Shown piece by piece: positions 51,262 through 63,738 of a stretch of 64,000 nucleotides of DNA. A program made the position numbers and the translations under genes. The DNA is from Sphingobacteriales bacterium JAD_PAG50586_3 (lineage in GTDB: Bacteria; Bacteroidota; Bacteroidia; CAMBQF01), in contig CP096135.1 of NCBI GenBank assembly GCA_023213195.1, positions 4,026,842 through 4,090,841 on the forward strand, given 5' to 3'. How positions within the stretch are numbered: the first letter of the stretch is position 1; every line of letters begins with the position of its first letter. Below the pieces are notes generated by a model. That model was not told the origin of the DNA. It saw only the letters and a program-made list of their open reading frames with translations, and ran no database searches.

Positions 51262-53198
51262 TTAGTTCAAAGAACGTACCACCACATTCAAATCATTCAC
51301 CCAGCGGTAGTCTTTAGCGTAAAGCGTGTTTAGGTTGCGCAGGGTGTTAGGGTCTAGGTTTATGCCCTTGTAGCTATCAGCAGGGTTTAGCGGCGCATGC
51401 TTAATCTTAGGCAGGTCTGCCGTTTCTACGGTAGTGTTATAGCCCACCCACGTTTTTCGCCCCAGTAGTACTGCCGGAATATGTGGTAACAGCTTGCGCC
51501 CTATCGTAAATAATATAATGGGTAGCAGGGCCAACATACCTACCGATGCAAAAACATCGAACAAGCGCTTGCTACGGCGGTTGCCGGGCTTGGCAATAGA
51601 GTTAATGTCTATGGTGTATAAATCGCCATTGGTGTTTATAGAGTTGCTACCGATGATAAAGAGACTTTCGGGCGGGGCAATTTTATATTCAACCTCGTTC
51701 CGCACACCGCTCATGTGGCTTATTATCTCCTGTGCCGAAATATCCTTGGCACAAAATATCACCTCGTTAATACCATAAATGCGGGTAATATCGGCCAGTT
51801 GGTTAAGCGTACCTATGTACTCATTATCGTGCGGCATGCTATCTGTAGGCGATACCAGCTTTATAAACTGCGACTGTATGCCGCTTTGGCGGGTAAGGGC
51901 TAACACACGGCTGCCTTCTTCGGGCAGGGCTACAATAGCAATGCGCTTACGGCGACTGATATCAAAGTCGAACGATTTGTATTTAATGGCATGTAACACC
52001 AACCTGCTAATTACCATTGTAAATACCGCTCAGGCAGCGCCCAATAATATTAAGGCGCGGGAGAATCGGTAATCCTCGTTTAATAACGCGTAGCCTACCA
52101 ATATCAATAGAGTGCCCACAGCAATGCCCCGCACTATGCGGCTAATGTGTACAGGCTTATCGTACCCGCCGCTGTAATATACCCCACCTAGCCAAAATAC
52201 TATGTACGATGGTACAACCACCTGCATAAACAGGGCTGGGTATGCCCCACCCTGCACATATATCTGGTTATGCTCCCAATAGTTCTTTAAAAAATACATA
52301 CCACCAAATAGCACGGCCGCATCAAACAACGGCAAAGCGGCATTTACGGCAAAGCGGCGCACAATGGCCAAACCTGCACGCAGGTAAATAGCCATATTAA
52401 TAAGGAACGAGAATGTTGCCGCGTTTTGCTGGGAGAAATGCTTGCGGGCAAAAATCACCATCGCCCTATAAAACACAAACACATAGTTAACAGAGCCTTT
52501 TTTGGTACTCTCGCCCTTGTAGTGTATTATCCGTGTTTCGGGGAAGTAATAATTCTTATACCCCCTTTTTGTATGCGGTAGCTAAGGTCAATATCCTCGC
52601 CGTACATAAAAAACTCTTCATCAAGCAAACCTACTTTGTCCAAGGTTTCTTTACGCATCAGCATAAAAGCACCCGATAGTACATCCACCTCGTGGGTTTT
52701 GTCTTTATCAAGGTAACCCAAATGGTACCGCCCAAACTTCTTCGATTTTGGAAAGAGTGCTGAAAGGCCGAATATTTTATAAAACGCCACCGTAGGGGTG
52801 GGCAACCCGCGCTTACTCTCGGGTAAAAACACCCCGCGCCCGTCTATCATCTTCACACCAAGGCCGCCCGCATCGGGGTGGGCATCCATAAAGGCAACAA
52901 CCTTTTCAAAAGTGTCTTCTTCTACTAAGGTATCAGGGTTAAGCAGCAGAATATACTTGCCACTGCTAAGGCGCATGGCCTGGTTGTTGGCAAATGAAAA
53001 GCCGGTGTTCTGCTTGTTTTCAATCAGTTTGGCCTAGGGGAATTTGTCCTTAACCATAGCCACAGAACCATCAACCGAGTTGTTGTCTACTACCCATACC
53101 TCGCCCTCTACGTTTTTCAACGCGGTAAAGACAGAGCGTAGGCACTGTTCTAAAAAGTACTCTACGTTGTAGTTAACAATAACAACCGATAGCTGCAT
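51262..53198 (-). CDS. GT2 glycosyltransferase fused to membrane and Rossmann-like domains (frameshift and two in-frame stops)
   Basis: About 645 aa read from the ATG at 53198 (MQLSVVIVNYNVEYFLEQCL). N-terminal GT-A GT2 domain with LLNPDTLVEEDT and FMYGEDIDLSYRIQK (acceptor EDxD). Then an EPS-type hydrophobic region of about four helices, and a C-terminal Rossmann-like segment (RIAIVALPEEGSRVLALT) and a final LLPAKDYRWVNDLNVVV-type tail. Lesions: TAG at 53034-53036 (codon 55, KFP*AKLI), a lost G near 52560 (GGGGG), and TGA at 52030-52032. After these it is continuous. Probable role: surface polysaccharide or glycan synthesis. Confidence 0.75.
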
Positions 53199-53257
53199 AA
53201 AGGGGCAAATATCTATATAAAAGCCCTCATTATAAAATTTAGCCCGAACTTAGCCCC

Positions 53258-53939
53258 GTGTCAAACTCATTACCCGACCCCATAAGTTACTTTTTAGGCA
53301 AGCGTGTTGCTACTTACCAAAGCCCCATTAGCGGCAAGCTAGAGGTTTGGGCCTACCGCGGAAAGAAAATCCTGTATTCAGAAAATGCTACCCAGTCGTT
53401 CGATTCGTTGCATAAGCTATTTCAAAAAGTGTTTCCCAAGCGCAGGCATTAAAAAGAACCTTGCCAATCCGCCAAAGCAGATTTTGCTCTTAGGTTTGGG
53501 CGGGGGTAGCGTGGTATCTATTATTCGCGATGAGTTGAACATTAAATCGCCCATTGATGCTGTAGAGCTAGACCCTATGATTATAGGCATAGCTAAAGAC
53601 CATTTTAATATAGATAGGTTTGATGGGTTAAATATTATTAATGCCGATGCCTACGATTGGGTGATAGACGCCCAAGCCCAGTACGACCTTATAGCGGTAG
53701 ATATTTTTGCCGATGATAAAGTGCCCGTTAAATTTTTTGATGAAGCCTTTAACCTGGCCCTGCTGAAATTATTGCCGCCGGGTGGCAAACTGGTATTTAA
53801 TATAATGGTAGAAAGTTTAGAGTATCAACAAAAGGCACAGCACCTATCTACCCTGTATGCGGCACAACCGGGTATCACCGTCAGGGTAATATCGCCCATA
53901 CTACATAATAATGTATTAATAGTGGAAAGAGGGTTTTAG
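53258..53939 (+). CDS. Spermidine-synthase-like SAM-dependent enzyme (one frameshift)
   Basis: 226 aa from GTG at 53258 (MSNSLPDPISYFLGK) after removing an extra A near 53438. SAM/decarboxy-SAM site ILLLGLGGGSVV, acidic VELDPMIIGIAKDHF and the catalytic region NADAYDWVIDAQ with Asp; a later LIAVDIF strand. This is the polyamine-synthase fold, but the shorter N-terminus suggests an MnmC/methyltransferase-like member with unknown substrate. Divergent from the glycosyltransferase. Confidence 0.72.
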
Positions 53940-54040
53940 CACTATGAGCAAACCTAATTTGAATTTTTTTATCCCTAGCCCCCAACCCCACGCCCCTAAG
54001 TACTATATTTACACCCCAATCAAAAAAATTATGTCCGTTT

Positions 54041-54232
54041 ATGGACGTTTTTTACGATTTGTTTCAGTTCATGTTCACAGCTATTACCTTAATATTAATA
54101 GGGCTTTACGCCATTGGTGCTATCCTGTTTGGGCATAGCTTTTCCGATAAAGGCAAGTTTTTGTTTTTGCCACGCCCGGTTTTAATCACAAAATTTGTAT
54201 CATCAAGTTACAGGTCATGGACGATAAAGTAA
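54041..54232 (+). CDS. Small single-pass membrane protein
   Basis: 63 aa, MDVFYDLFQFMFTAITLILIGLYAIGAILFGH, one long transmembrane helix then a basic C-terminus. Its end overlaps the next gene's start by 16 bases, which argues for a real coupled pair. Confidence 0.5.
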   Translation: MDVFYDLFQFMFTAITLILIGLYAIGAILFGHSFSDKGKFLFLPRPVLITKFVSSSYRSWTIK

Positions 54233-54735
54233 TATTTTACGTAGCAGTAGCGGTTGTTTGGGGCCTGTACAACCTTTATACAAAGGGTAAGAAAAAGGTA
54301 GCTCAGCAAAAGCAAACCCCAAGGCCGGTTGAACAAACCAAGCCTGTTGATATTGACCAAATGCTGGAAGAACTTTTAAACCCTACCAAAAAGGTTGTAG
54401 AAGTAAAAAAGGCCGAAGAGGTAAAACCTATACAGGCCGAATTTACCGGTAACGAAGATGCCCAAAAATCGGCCGACCAGGCGTTTGATTTTGACGCCGG
54501 CAGGTATTACGAGGAGTTGAAGAAAATTGAAAAAGAAGAAGTAGCTAAAAATAATATGTCGTTAGAAGCGCAGATGATGTCCGAAATCGGACAGTCTGAT
54601 ACCCCGGTGGCAACGGTGGTTGAAGAGCGTGTGGAAAACGTAAATGTTAACGAGTGGCTTACTGCCAACGGCGATGACATACGGAAAGCGATAATTTGGA
54701 GCGAAATTTTAAAGCGTCCGGCATGGGCAAATTAA
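54217..54735 (+). CDS. Membrane-anchored acidic/charged protein
   Basis: 172 aa, MDDKVIFYVAVAVVWGLYNLYTKGKKKV; one N-terminal transmembrane segment, then a long charged, mostly disordered region (KKAEEVKPIQAEFTGNE) and a conserved-looking end, DDIRKAIIWSEILKRPAWAN. Such tails occur in Bacteroidota proteins of unknown role. Coupled to the 63-aa gene. Confidence 0.7.
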   Translation: MDDKVIFYVAVAVVWGLYNLYTKGKKKVAQQKQTPRPVEQTKPVDIDQMLEELLNPTKKVVEVKKAEEVKPIQAEFTGNEDAQKSADQAFDFDAGRYYEELKKIEKEEVAKNNMSLEAQMMSEIGQSDTPVATVVEERVENVNVNEWLTANGDDIRKAIIWSEILKRPAWAN

Positions 54736-54768
54736 ATTTTTGCAACCCCAAATTTAACCTAAGGTACG

Positions 54769-54797
54769 TTTGCGCATAACATTAATTTATATCTTAG
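54769..54797 (+). promoter_or_regulatory. Bacteroidota promoter TTTG-N17-TATCTTAG
   Basis: TTTG at 54769-54772 and TATCTTAG at 54790-54797, about 50 bases before the receptor ATG at 54850. Confidence 0.4.
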
Positions 54798-54849
54798 CGA
54801 ACTTTTTTAAAACATTAAATAGAGTTAGAACCCTTACCAATACTGAATT

Positions 54850-57800
54850 ATGGAGAGAAAAGTTTACTTTCTGGCAATTCTGGCTACTTTGTTCGCACTG
54901 TCCGTATTCGGACAAGGCGGTACAGGTACCCTTAAAGCGGTAGTAAAGAACGTTGACAACGGCGAAACTTTACCATTCGTACCCGTTTTGCTAGAGCAAG
55001 GCGGAACCCAGGTACGCAGCGGTGTTACCGATATTAACGGCGTTGTTGAGATTAAGCCCATTAACCCGGGCCAGTATGATGTAGTAGCCAAGTTTATCGG
55101 CTTTGGCCCGGTAAAAATCAGTGGCGTAATTATATCAGGTGGCAAGCTTACCGAGCTTGACATTCAACTTAAACCAACCAGCCAGGACCTGCCTGTGGTT
55201 GAGATTATTTATGAACCACCTTTGATTGATGACTATGTTGGTACTACCAAAACCCGTCAGGAAATTGTAAATCTTCCTACCCGTAACATCAACTCTGTAG
55301 CAGCTACAACTGCCGGTGTAACCCAAGGAGACGAGGGTGATGGGGTTAACGTTCGTGGTTCTCGCGATGATGCTACTTTCTACTTTATAGATGGTGTTAA
55401 GGTGCGTGGTTCTATTAACATACCCCAGTCGGGCATTGAGCAAATACAGGTAATTACCGGTGGTGTACCCGCTATGTATGGCGACTTAACCGGTGGTGTT
55501 ATCAGTATCACTACCCGTGGCCCATCTACCCAACACATGGGTGGTGTAGAGTATGCTACTTCTGAACTGTTTGATAAATACGGATACAACCTGTTAGGTT
55601 TTAACGGTACAGGCCCTATTGTTACTAAGAAAATGGCCGACGGTAGCCGACGTGCAGTATTAGGTTACTTCTTTGCAGGTGAGTTATTGTCGCAACGCGA
55701 CCCTGACCCATCAGCCGTTGGTAACTGGAAAATTAAAGACGATGTTTTGGCCTCCATCCAAAACAACCCTTTACGTCCCGGCCCATTAGGTTCTGGTACA
55801 GTGCAAAATGCCGAGTATTTAGGGCCTGATGCGTTTGAGAACATCAAATACAAACCTAATACCCAGGCAAGGCGTGCAAGTGTTACTGCTAAAATAGATA
55901 TCAAACCATCAAAAACCACCAGCGTTACCATTGGCGGCCAGTTTGATTATTTTAACCGCAGGTTATACAGCTACACCAACTCGTTATTAAACTCTGATAA
56001 CAATGGTGAGCGTGTTGATTACACTTACCGTGCCTACGCTAAATTTACCCAACAGTTAGGTAAGGAAGATGATGGAGCAAGCGATGATAAATCAGCATCA
56101 GCTATTAAAAACGTATTCTATACCCTACAGGTAGATTATACTAAAAATACTGCTGTTCAACAAAGCTCTCAGCACCAGGACCGTGTGTTTGATTATGGTT
56201 ACATGGGTAAATTTTCTACCTTCAAAACCCCAATCTACAACTACCAGTTAGATACTATCAACGGCCAACTTTTACCTGCATACTACCAAGTAGGTTTCCG
56301 CGATACATTATATACATTCGAGAAATCTGATGTTAACCCTGTTCCATCAAACTACACCCAACGTTACTACGACCTTAATAATGGTTTTGTAACCGGTAAC
56401 TACGAAAACTTCTTCCAGAGTACAACAAGGTGGTGGTTTATTAAATGGTGGTCAGGTTGACAATGTTTACTCATTATTCTGGAACACCGGCTTTATATTC
56501 AACGGTTTTAGCAAGTTTGATAACAGCCAATTCCGTGCAGTAGCTAACGCCTCTGCCGACATTAAAGGCCACGAGCTTGGCTTAGGTTTTGAATACGAGC
56601 AACGTACCGACCGTAACTACGGCCTGTCGCCAGTTGGTCTTTGGGGCTTAATGCGCCAGTTGGTAAATAGCCATATAGACCAGTTGGACGTATCTAACCC
56701 ACAATTGGTATATGCTAACGGCGTTTTCCAGGATACTGTTAAATACGACCGTTTATATAATGGCGATGCCCAACGCTTTTTTGATAAACAATTGCGCGAG
56801 AAGCTAGGCTTACCTGTTAATGGCCTTGATTGGATTGGTACCGATGCGGTTGACCGCAATGTTCTAAGCCTTGATATGTTCTCTCCGGATGAGTTGTTTA
56901 ACGGTGGCGGTGGCTCTAGCCTTGTAACCTACAACGGTTACGACCATACCGGTAAAATACTACGTGGCAACCCAACTTTTGACGACTTTATTAATAAGCA
57001 AGATGCCAACGGTAACTATACCCGCGAGATTGGCGCTTTCCAGCCTATTTACATTGCTGGTTACATTCAAGACAAGTTTGCCTTCCGCGATATTATATTT
57101 AACGTAGGTGTGCGTGTAGACCGTTACGATGCCAACCAGTTGGTAATGAAAGACCCATACTCGCTATACGAAACCCGTACTGCCGGTGAGCTTACTATAC
57201 CAAACCGCCCTGCAAACATTGGCGATGATTATGTAGTATATGTAAAAGACGTTAACAACCCTAGCGTTGCCAACATTATTGGCTACCGCAATGGTAACAC
57301 CTTCTACGATGCTTCGGGTACTGAATTGCAAGATGCTCAAGTACTGGCACAATCTACCAACAACGGTAAAATTGCTCCTTACTTGTTAAACCCATCAGAC
57401 CAGCGCCTGTCGTCTAATGCTTTCCGCGATTACAAGCCGCAGGTTAACATTATGCCACGTATTGCATTCCAGTTCCCAATATCTGACGATGCACAGTTCT
57501 TTGCCCACTACGACGTTCTAACACAACGTCCTACTGCGGCTAACCGTTTCGACCCGCTGGATTACTATTTCTTACAAACCAACATTGGTAACGTATTAAA
57601 TAACCCTGATTTACAACCACAAAAAACGGTAGACTATGAGTTAGGCTTTAAACAAAAACTGAACGACCGCTCTGCCATTACCCTTACCGCCTTCTACCGC
57701 GAGCTGCGCAACCTTGTTCAGCAACAAGCCGTGTTGTATGCTTACCCTGTAAACTACACCACCTATGGCAACGTAGACTTTGGTACTGTTAAAGGCTTTA

Positions 57801-58517
57801 CTGCCGCTTACGACTTACGCCGTACCGGTAACGTTCGTTTAACTGCCAATTACACCCTGCAATTTGCTGATGGTACAGGCTCTAATACAAGTTTTGCCGC
57901 CGGTCTTATCCAAGGCAGGTTTAGGTAACTTACGTACACCTATACCACTTAGCTTTGATACCCGCCACCAGTTGCAGTTAACTTTTGACTACCGCTGGGG
58001 ACATGGTACCGACTACAACGGCCCTAAAGGTTTTATGAAACACATTTTCCAAGACCTTGGTGCTAACTTTGTAGTACTTGCAAACTCTGGTGTGCCTTAT
58101 AGCCAACAAAGCAACTTTACACAAGATGGTGCTTTCGGTATCAACGACCGTCCGCAGCTTAAAGGTTCTATCAACGGTTCTCGCTTACCTTGGCAATTCC
58201 GTGTTAACGTTCGTATTGATAAAAACATTGAACTTAAATGGGGTAAAAAAGATGGCGACGGTAAACGCAAATCATCTTTCCTAAACGTTTACTTGTTGTG
58301 CCAAAACGTGCTTAACACTAAAAACATTATTAGTGTATACCGTGCAACGGGTAATGCAAACGATGATGGTTTCTTAACCGCAGCTACCTCACAAGGTATC
58401 ATCAACGGTAAAAACGATCCGCAGGCATTTATCAATATGTACCAAATGAAGATTAATAACCCAAATAACTACTCGTTACCACGCCAGTTACGTTTAGGTG
58501 CCATATTAAACTTCTAA
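54850..58517 (+). CDS. TonB-dependent receptor with carboxypeptidase-regulatory domain (two frameshifts)
   Basis: 1,221 aa once single extra bases near 56430 and 57921 are removed. Signal peptide MERKVYFLAILATLFALSVFGQ, regulatory Ig-like domain (TLKAVVKNVDNGETLPFVPVLLEQGG), plug (VNLPTRNINSVAATTAGVTQGDEGDGVNVRGSRDD, GVKVRGSINIPQSGIEQIQVITGGVPAMYGDLTGGVIS), and a barrel ending in LPRQLRLGAILNF. No SusD-type partner is adjacent; instead a T9SS cargo and a PorV-like protein follow. Confidence 0.9.
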
Positions 58518-58585
58518 TAAGTAAAACAATAATTAGCAGCTGTTTAAACGTCATATAAGATTGATTAAACCAAATTAGCAAAGCG

Positions 58586-61500
58586 ATGAGAAGTAAATTA
58601 AAATTAGCACTGGTTATAGGAGCCGCAATGTCGGCCCTAAACCTGCACGCACGCGAGAATGTGGGCAATAGCCCGCAGAAACAGTCGCAGAGCGATAACA
58701 AGTCGTTAGCCGCCTCCTGCGACCCCGGCGTAGGCCGTTCTGAGCTAAACATCAACAACGTACGTACTACCATTTTCACATCGGGAGATATGTGGTGGGA
58801 TTTGAATACAAACGCACGTTACGAAATTCCAAAAGGCAGCGGTAAACACTCTATGTTTGCCAGCGCCCTGTGGATTGGTGGTGTAGATAATGGTGGTAAC
58901 CTTAAGGTTGCGGCTATGACCTACCGCCAAACCGGTAACGACTTTTGGCCGGGCCCACTGGATACCCAAAGTGCTAGTGTTGACATTGCAACTTGTAACC
59001 AATACGACCGCCACTGGAAAGTAACCCGTGCCGAGGTTGAAGAGTTTGTTGCTAACTGTGGCAACCCGGGTTACGATGTTCCTGATGATATTGAAACCTG
59101 GCCGGGCAATGGTGATGCAGGTTTGTTTCAAGACCAATATCTCGCTCCTTTCCGCGACTTAAACAACAACGGTGTTTACGAGGTGTTTAATTGCGAATAC
59201 CCAGACTACGATATTACAGGTACCGCTTAGCTGCTAAGGCACAACTGTATGGCGACCAAACCCTATGGTGGGTGTTTAACGATAAAGGTAACGTTCACTC
59301 TGAAAGCGGTGGTTTACCAATTGGTATAGAGGTGCATGCCCAGGCTTTTGCTTTCTCTACTAATGATGAGGTTAACAACATGACCTTTTACAAGTACAAA
59401 ATTTTCAACCGTTCATCATTTACTGTTGAAGATTGCTACTTTGGCCAATGGGTAGACTCTGACCTTGGTAAATACAACGATGACTACGTAGGTTGCGATG
59501 TAACCCGCGGTTTAGGTTTTACCTACAATGGCGATGCAGACGATGATGGCCAGTTTGGCTACGGTATTAACCCACCGGCTGCCGGTTTAGACTTTTTGAA
59601 GGTCCGATTGCTGATGCTAACGATGGTATTGATAACGATAAAGACGGTACTGTAGATGAGATAGGCGAGCTTATCATCATGTCTAAGTTTGTATACTACA
59701 ACAACGACTTTTCTATTACCGGTAACCCTGAAAATGCTCAACATGTTTACAACTACCTGCGTGCCCGTTGGAAAGACAATACCCCAATGGTATATGATGG
59801 CCAAGATGGTTATGGCCCTGGCACTCCTACCGATTATATATTCCCTGAAAGCTCTGACCAAATTGTAGGTTGGGGTACCGGTGGTACACCAAGTACCCCG
59901 CAAGTTCAGGCACCATGGGATGAGACTACTGCTGGTAACACCCCTGCCGACCGCCGTTTCTTACAATCGGCCGGTGCATTTACCTTAGAGCCGGGTGCTG
60001 TAAATAATATTACTGTAGGTGCTGTTTGGGCACGTGCTACCTCTGGTGGCCCACGTAAATCAGTAGAATTGTTAAAACTTGCTGATGATAAAGCTCAGTC
60101 GTTATTTGATAACTGCTTCCGTCTGGTAGAAGGCCCTCGTTCTCCTGATGTTAATATGGTTGAATTACCAAACGAACTGGTTATAGAACTTAACAGCACT
60201 AATGTGCCTGAAAATTACCAGGATTCTGTTAAAACAACTAACAGCTTAGGCCAGCCTATTACTGCACAATACAATTTCCAAGGCTACCAAATTTACCAGC
60301 TTAAAAACGCTAACGTAACCCAGGTAGACCTTGATAACCCTGACTTGGCCCGTTTAGTTGCCCAAGTAGACGTTGAAGACCAAACTACCCAAATTGTAAA
60401 CCGTTATTTTGACGCTACCGTGGCTGATTATATTCCGGTAGAAGAAGTAAACGGCGAAAACAAAGGCATTAAACACACCTTTAGCGTTACTGACGATGCT
60501 TTTGCAAGCGGTGCAACTCGCCTTGTAAACCACAAAACTTACTACTACATGGTAATTGCTTACGGTTTCTCTAGTGCCACAGGTATTTTAGAGCCATACT
60601 TACCGGGTAAGAAAAACTTTGATGGTAAAGCAATACAGGTACACGCAGGTATACCACACATTAACGTACCTAAAGAAGGTGGTACCGATTTAGGAGCTGG
60701 TTATGCCGGCGGCCCTAAACTAAAACGTATTGAAGGCCAGGGTAACGGTGGTTTGGTTTTAGACCTTACACCAGAAACTGAAGACCTAATCTTACAAAAC
60801 GGTTTTGTGCGCGAGCCTGTTTACACAAATGGTAAAGGCCCTGTTGCTATAAAAGTTATAGACCCTATACGTGTACCAAAGGCTGATTTTGTTCTTAAAT
60901 TAGACAGTAACAAATCTGCAAGCCCAACAGGCATTGTTGATGCTACTACTAAATGGAGCATTACCAACCTAAATACTAACGAAACTATATATTCTGACGG
61001 TGATATAACCATACCTAACGAGCAAATACTATTGTTTGATAAAGATGGTAACGGTAAAATTACTCCTGATGAGCGTTGGGGCTTCTCAGTAAACTGGGTA
61101 CAAGTACCAAACGCGGGTTCTGATACAGCATCTGCAACCAACGGTGTATTAGAGTCTACTATTAAGTTTGATGATGTATCGCGCCAATGGTTAGGTTTTA
61201 TCCGCGACGAAGAAGGCAGCTTTGACCCACGTAACTGGATACGTTCTGGTACTTATAAAGATGCCGCTGCTCCGGAGTGGAATGACTACCCTGCACTTGA
61301 TAACTTAGGCGCTTTTGAAAACATGTTAGACGGAGCTTTTGCCCCATACCGTGTAGCTGCCCGGGATAATACTATATTAGGTACCCCGGCTTGGAATAAT
61401 GCTGCATCGCAGGCATTGGCAAGCTTTGGTAAACTGGCAAGTATAGAACTGGTTATTACCCCAGATAAAACTAAATGGACCCGTTGCCCGGTAGTTGAGT

Positions 61501-62471
61501 TAAACAACGACCCTGCAACATCAGAAGGTGCTGCCAAGAAAATGGATGTACGTCAGCGTCCTTCTGTTGACAAAAATGGTAACCCCGGCGATGGTGTGGT
61601 AAGTAACGACCCTAACGATGCTGACTTTATTAGCCCTAAAGGCATGGGTTGGTTCCCAGGCTACGCTATTAACGTAGAAACCGGCGAGCGTTTAACTATT
61701 ATGTTTGGAGAAAACTCTTTCTTAACCCAGGACAACGGCCGCGATATGAAGTGGAATCCAACATCGCGCGTGTTTAATGGTAACAACGTAATTATGGGTG
61801 GTATGCATTATGTATACATTATGGGCCGTAACTCACAGCCTAGCCCTGTAGCCCCGCTATTTGATAATGGTGCGCACTTAATGTCACTATTGTCTCAAAA
61901 CAACTACGCTCCTAGCGACCAGATTAAACGTAGCGTTTACAAAGATGCAATGTATGTAACCATGCCTATTGCAGTAGACGGTAAAGAGTGGTTATCTAAC
62001 AACGTACGCATTCGTTTACGCGTAGCTAAAGCATATAGCTTAAACTACAGTGTAGATGCTGCCGGCAACCCGGTTAACGATAACTACCCACAATACACCT
62101 TTAATACTGATGATATATTTGCCAATAGCAATAATGGCGATGCTGCTAAACGTGGCTTAGACCTGATAAACATTGTACCTAACCCGTACTATGCATTCTC
62201 GGCCTACGAGCGTAACCAGTTAGATAACCGTGTTAAGATTACCAACCTTCCGCAAAAAGCAACCATTTCAATCTTTACTTTAAATGGTACACTTATCCGC
62301 AGGTTTAAAAAGGATGATCCTTTAACATCGTTAGATTGGGATTTGAAAAACCAAACAGCTATTCCTATTGCCAGCGGCCTGTACATTATACATATTGATG
62401 TACCGGGGGTAGGCGAGAAAGTATTGAAATGGTTTGGTGTTATGCGCCCAATTGACTTAGATACCTTCTAA
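58586..62471 (+). CDS. Large secreted T9SS cargo protein (two frameshifts)
   Basis: About 1,295 aa after restoring T at 59220 (GGTACC) and T at 59597 (TTTTT). N-terminus MRSKLKLALVIGAAMSALNLHA is a signal peptide. It has an EF-hand-like, Asp-rich calcium segment (ADANDGIDNDKDGTVDE near the second break; FDKDGNGKITPDERWG around 61050). The final 90 residues, NIVPNPYYAFSAY to IIHIDVPGVGEKVLKWFGV, form a type A C-terminal sorting domain. A large part has no recognised fold. Sits between receptor and PorV-like gene. Confidence 0.8.
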
Positions 62472-62508
62472 CCAAACAGTATTAAGAAGTAAAAAATAAA
62501 AAATAAAC

Positions 62509-62534
62509 GGGGGCAACCCGCAAGTGTTGCCCCC
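62509..62534 (+). promoter_or_regulatory. Intercistronic hairpin
   Basis: Perfect 9-bp stem GGGGGCAAC / GTTGCCCCC with an 8-base loop, followed by TTATAAATAA, not a strong T-run. It lies between the cargo and PorV-like genes and may set mRNA stability or reduce read-through. Confidence 0.6.
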
Positions 62535-62554
62535 TTATAAATAAACAGAAAGAG

Positions 62555-63607
62555 ATGAGGCAGTTAGTACAAAAACTTTCGATGTTGGTAGTAGGCTTAG
62601 CCACTACAACCGTAATGTTTGCCGGCAACGGCGACCGTGCAGGCCAGGCAGGGGCATCCCAGTTGCTTATTAACCCGTGGGCGCGTACCTCTGGTTGGGC
62701 CGGTGCCAATACCGCCAGTGTTCGTGGTTTAGAAGCTATGAACTTTAACGTGGCCGGTACTGCGTTTACTAAAAAACAGAGCTTATTTTTAGCCGTACTA
62801 CATGGTTACAAGGCTCTGGCATTAACATTAACTCTTTTGGCTTTACCCAAAAGCTAGGTAAAAAGAGGGTGCGGCTGTTTTAGGCCTTAGTGTTATGTCT
62901 ATTGATGCCGGCGATATTATGATTACCACTGTTGACCTTCCCGAAGGTGGCATTGGTACCTATAAGCCACGTTTTACAAACATACACCTATCGTATGCCA
63001 AAGCGTTTTCTAACTCTATTTACGGTGGTATAGCGGTTAAAATAATTAACGAGGCTATACCCGATGTAAGTGCTATGGGTTTTGCTTTTGATGCCGGCGT
63101 GCAATACGTAACAGGTAAAAAGAAAATATCCACTTTGGTATATCGTTACGTAACGTGGGTCCACGTATGCGTTTTGGTGGCGATGGTTTATCATTCCGCG
63201 GAACGGTACCTAACGGTAACACCCAAACAGTTTCTCAGCGTTCAGAGCCTTTCGAGATTCCATCGTTGCTAAACATTGGCGGTGCTTACGTTGCCGATTT
63301 TGGTAAACAACACTTTTTAACGGTTGCGGCTAACTTTACAGCCAACTCGTTTACCAAAAACCAATTCCAGTTGGGTTTAGAGTACTCTTGGAAAAAGATA
63401 TTAATGCTACGTGGCGGCTTTAACTACGAGAATGGTATTTTAAAATACGATACCCGCACTACCGCTTTCTTAGGACCATGCGGCGGTGTAACTGTAGAGT
63501 TTCCATTAGCTAAAGAAAAAGGCACCACTTTTGGTATAGATTACTCTTACCGCGCTACCGACCTTTTTGGCGGTACACATAACTTTGGCGCACGCATTAG
63601 CCTGTAA
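62555..63607 (+). CDS. PorV/PorQ-family outer-membrane protein (three frameshifts)
   Basis: 351 aa after restoring single bases near 62796 (G), 62865 (A) and 63122 (A). Signal peptide MRQLVQKLSMLVVGLATTTVMFAGN, then GASQLLINPWARTSGWAGANTASVRGLEAMNFNVAGTAF, a fold like PorV (UPF0164) and a barrel end GTHNFGARISL. Being the third gene of a receptor-cargo-PorV set, it may be a dedicated shuttle for the neighbouring cargo. Confidence 0.8.
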
Positions 63608-63664
63608 TTGGCAGCCAAAACAGTTAGCATAATACAGCTTTCTGTTATTGTAGATTAAAATTTG

Positions 63665-63672
63665 TATTTTTG
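63665..63672 (+). promoter_or_regulatory. Bacteroidota -7 box TATTTTTG before greA
   Basis: TAnnTTTG-type box; predicted start would be near 63679, directly before a terminator hairpin. Confidence 0.45.
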
Positions 63673-63682
63673 CATAGACAAG

Positions 63683-63706
63683 AAGACCTCTTACGAGGTC
63701 TTTTTT
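63683..63706 (+). terminator. Terminator-like hairpin in the greA leader
   Basis: AAGACCTC-TTAC-GAGGTCTT followed by TTTT. Either the end of the PorV-like gene's transcript (76 bases upstream) or a leader attenuator of greA. Confidence 0.8.
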
Positions 63707-63738
63707 GTCGTTTTATAGTAACCGTAATAATTATTACT

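Noticed and set aside
53944..54138. 64-aa frame before the small membrane protein
   Set aside because: The overlapping frame from 54041 has a clear transmembrane helix and coupling to the next gene; this one has neither.
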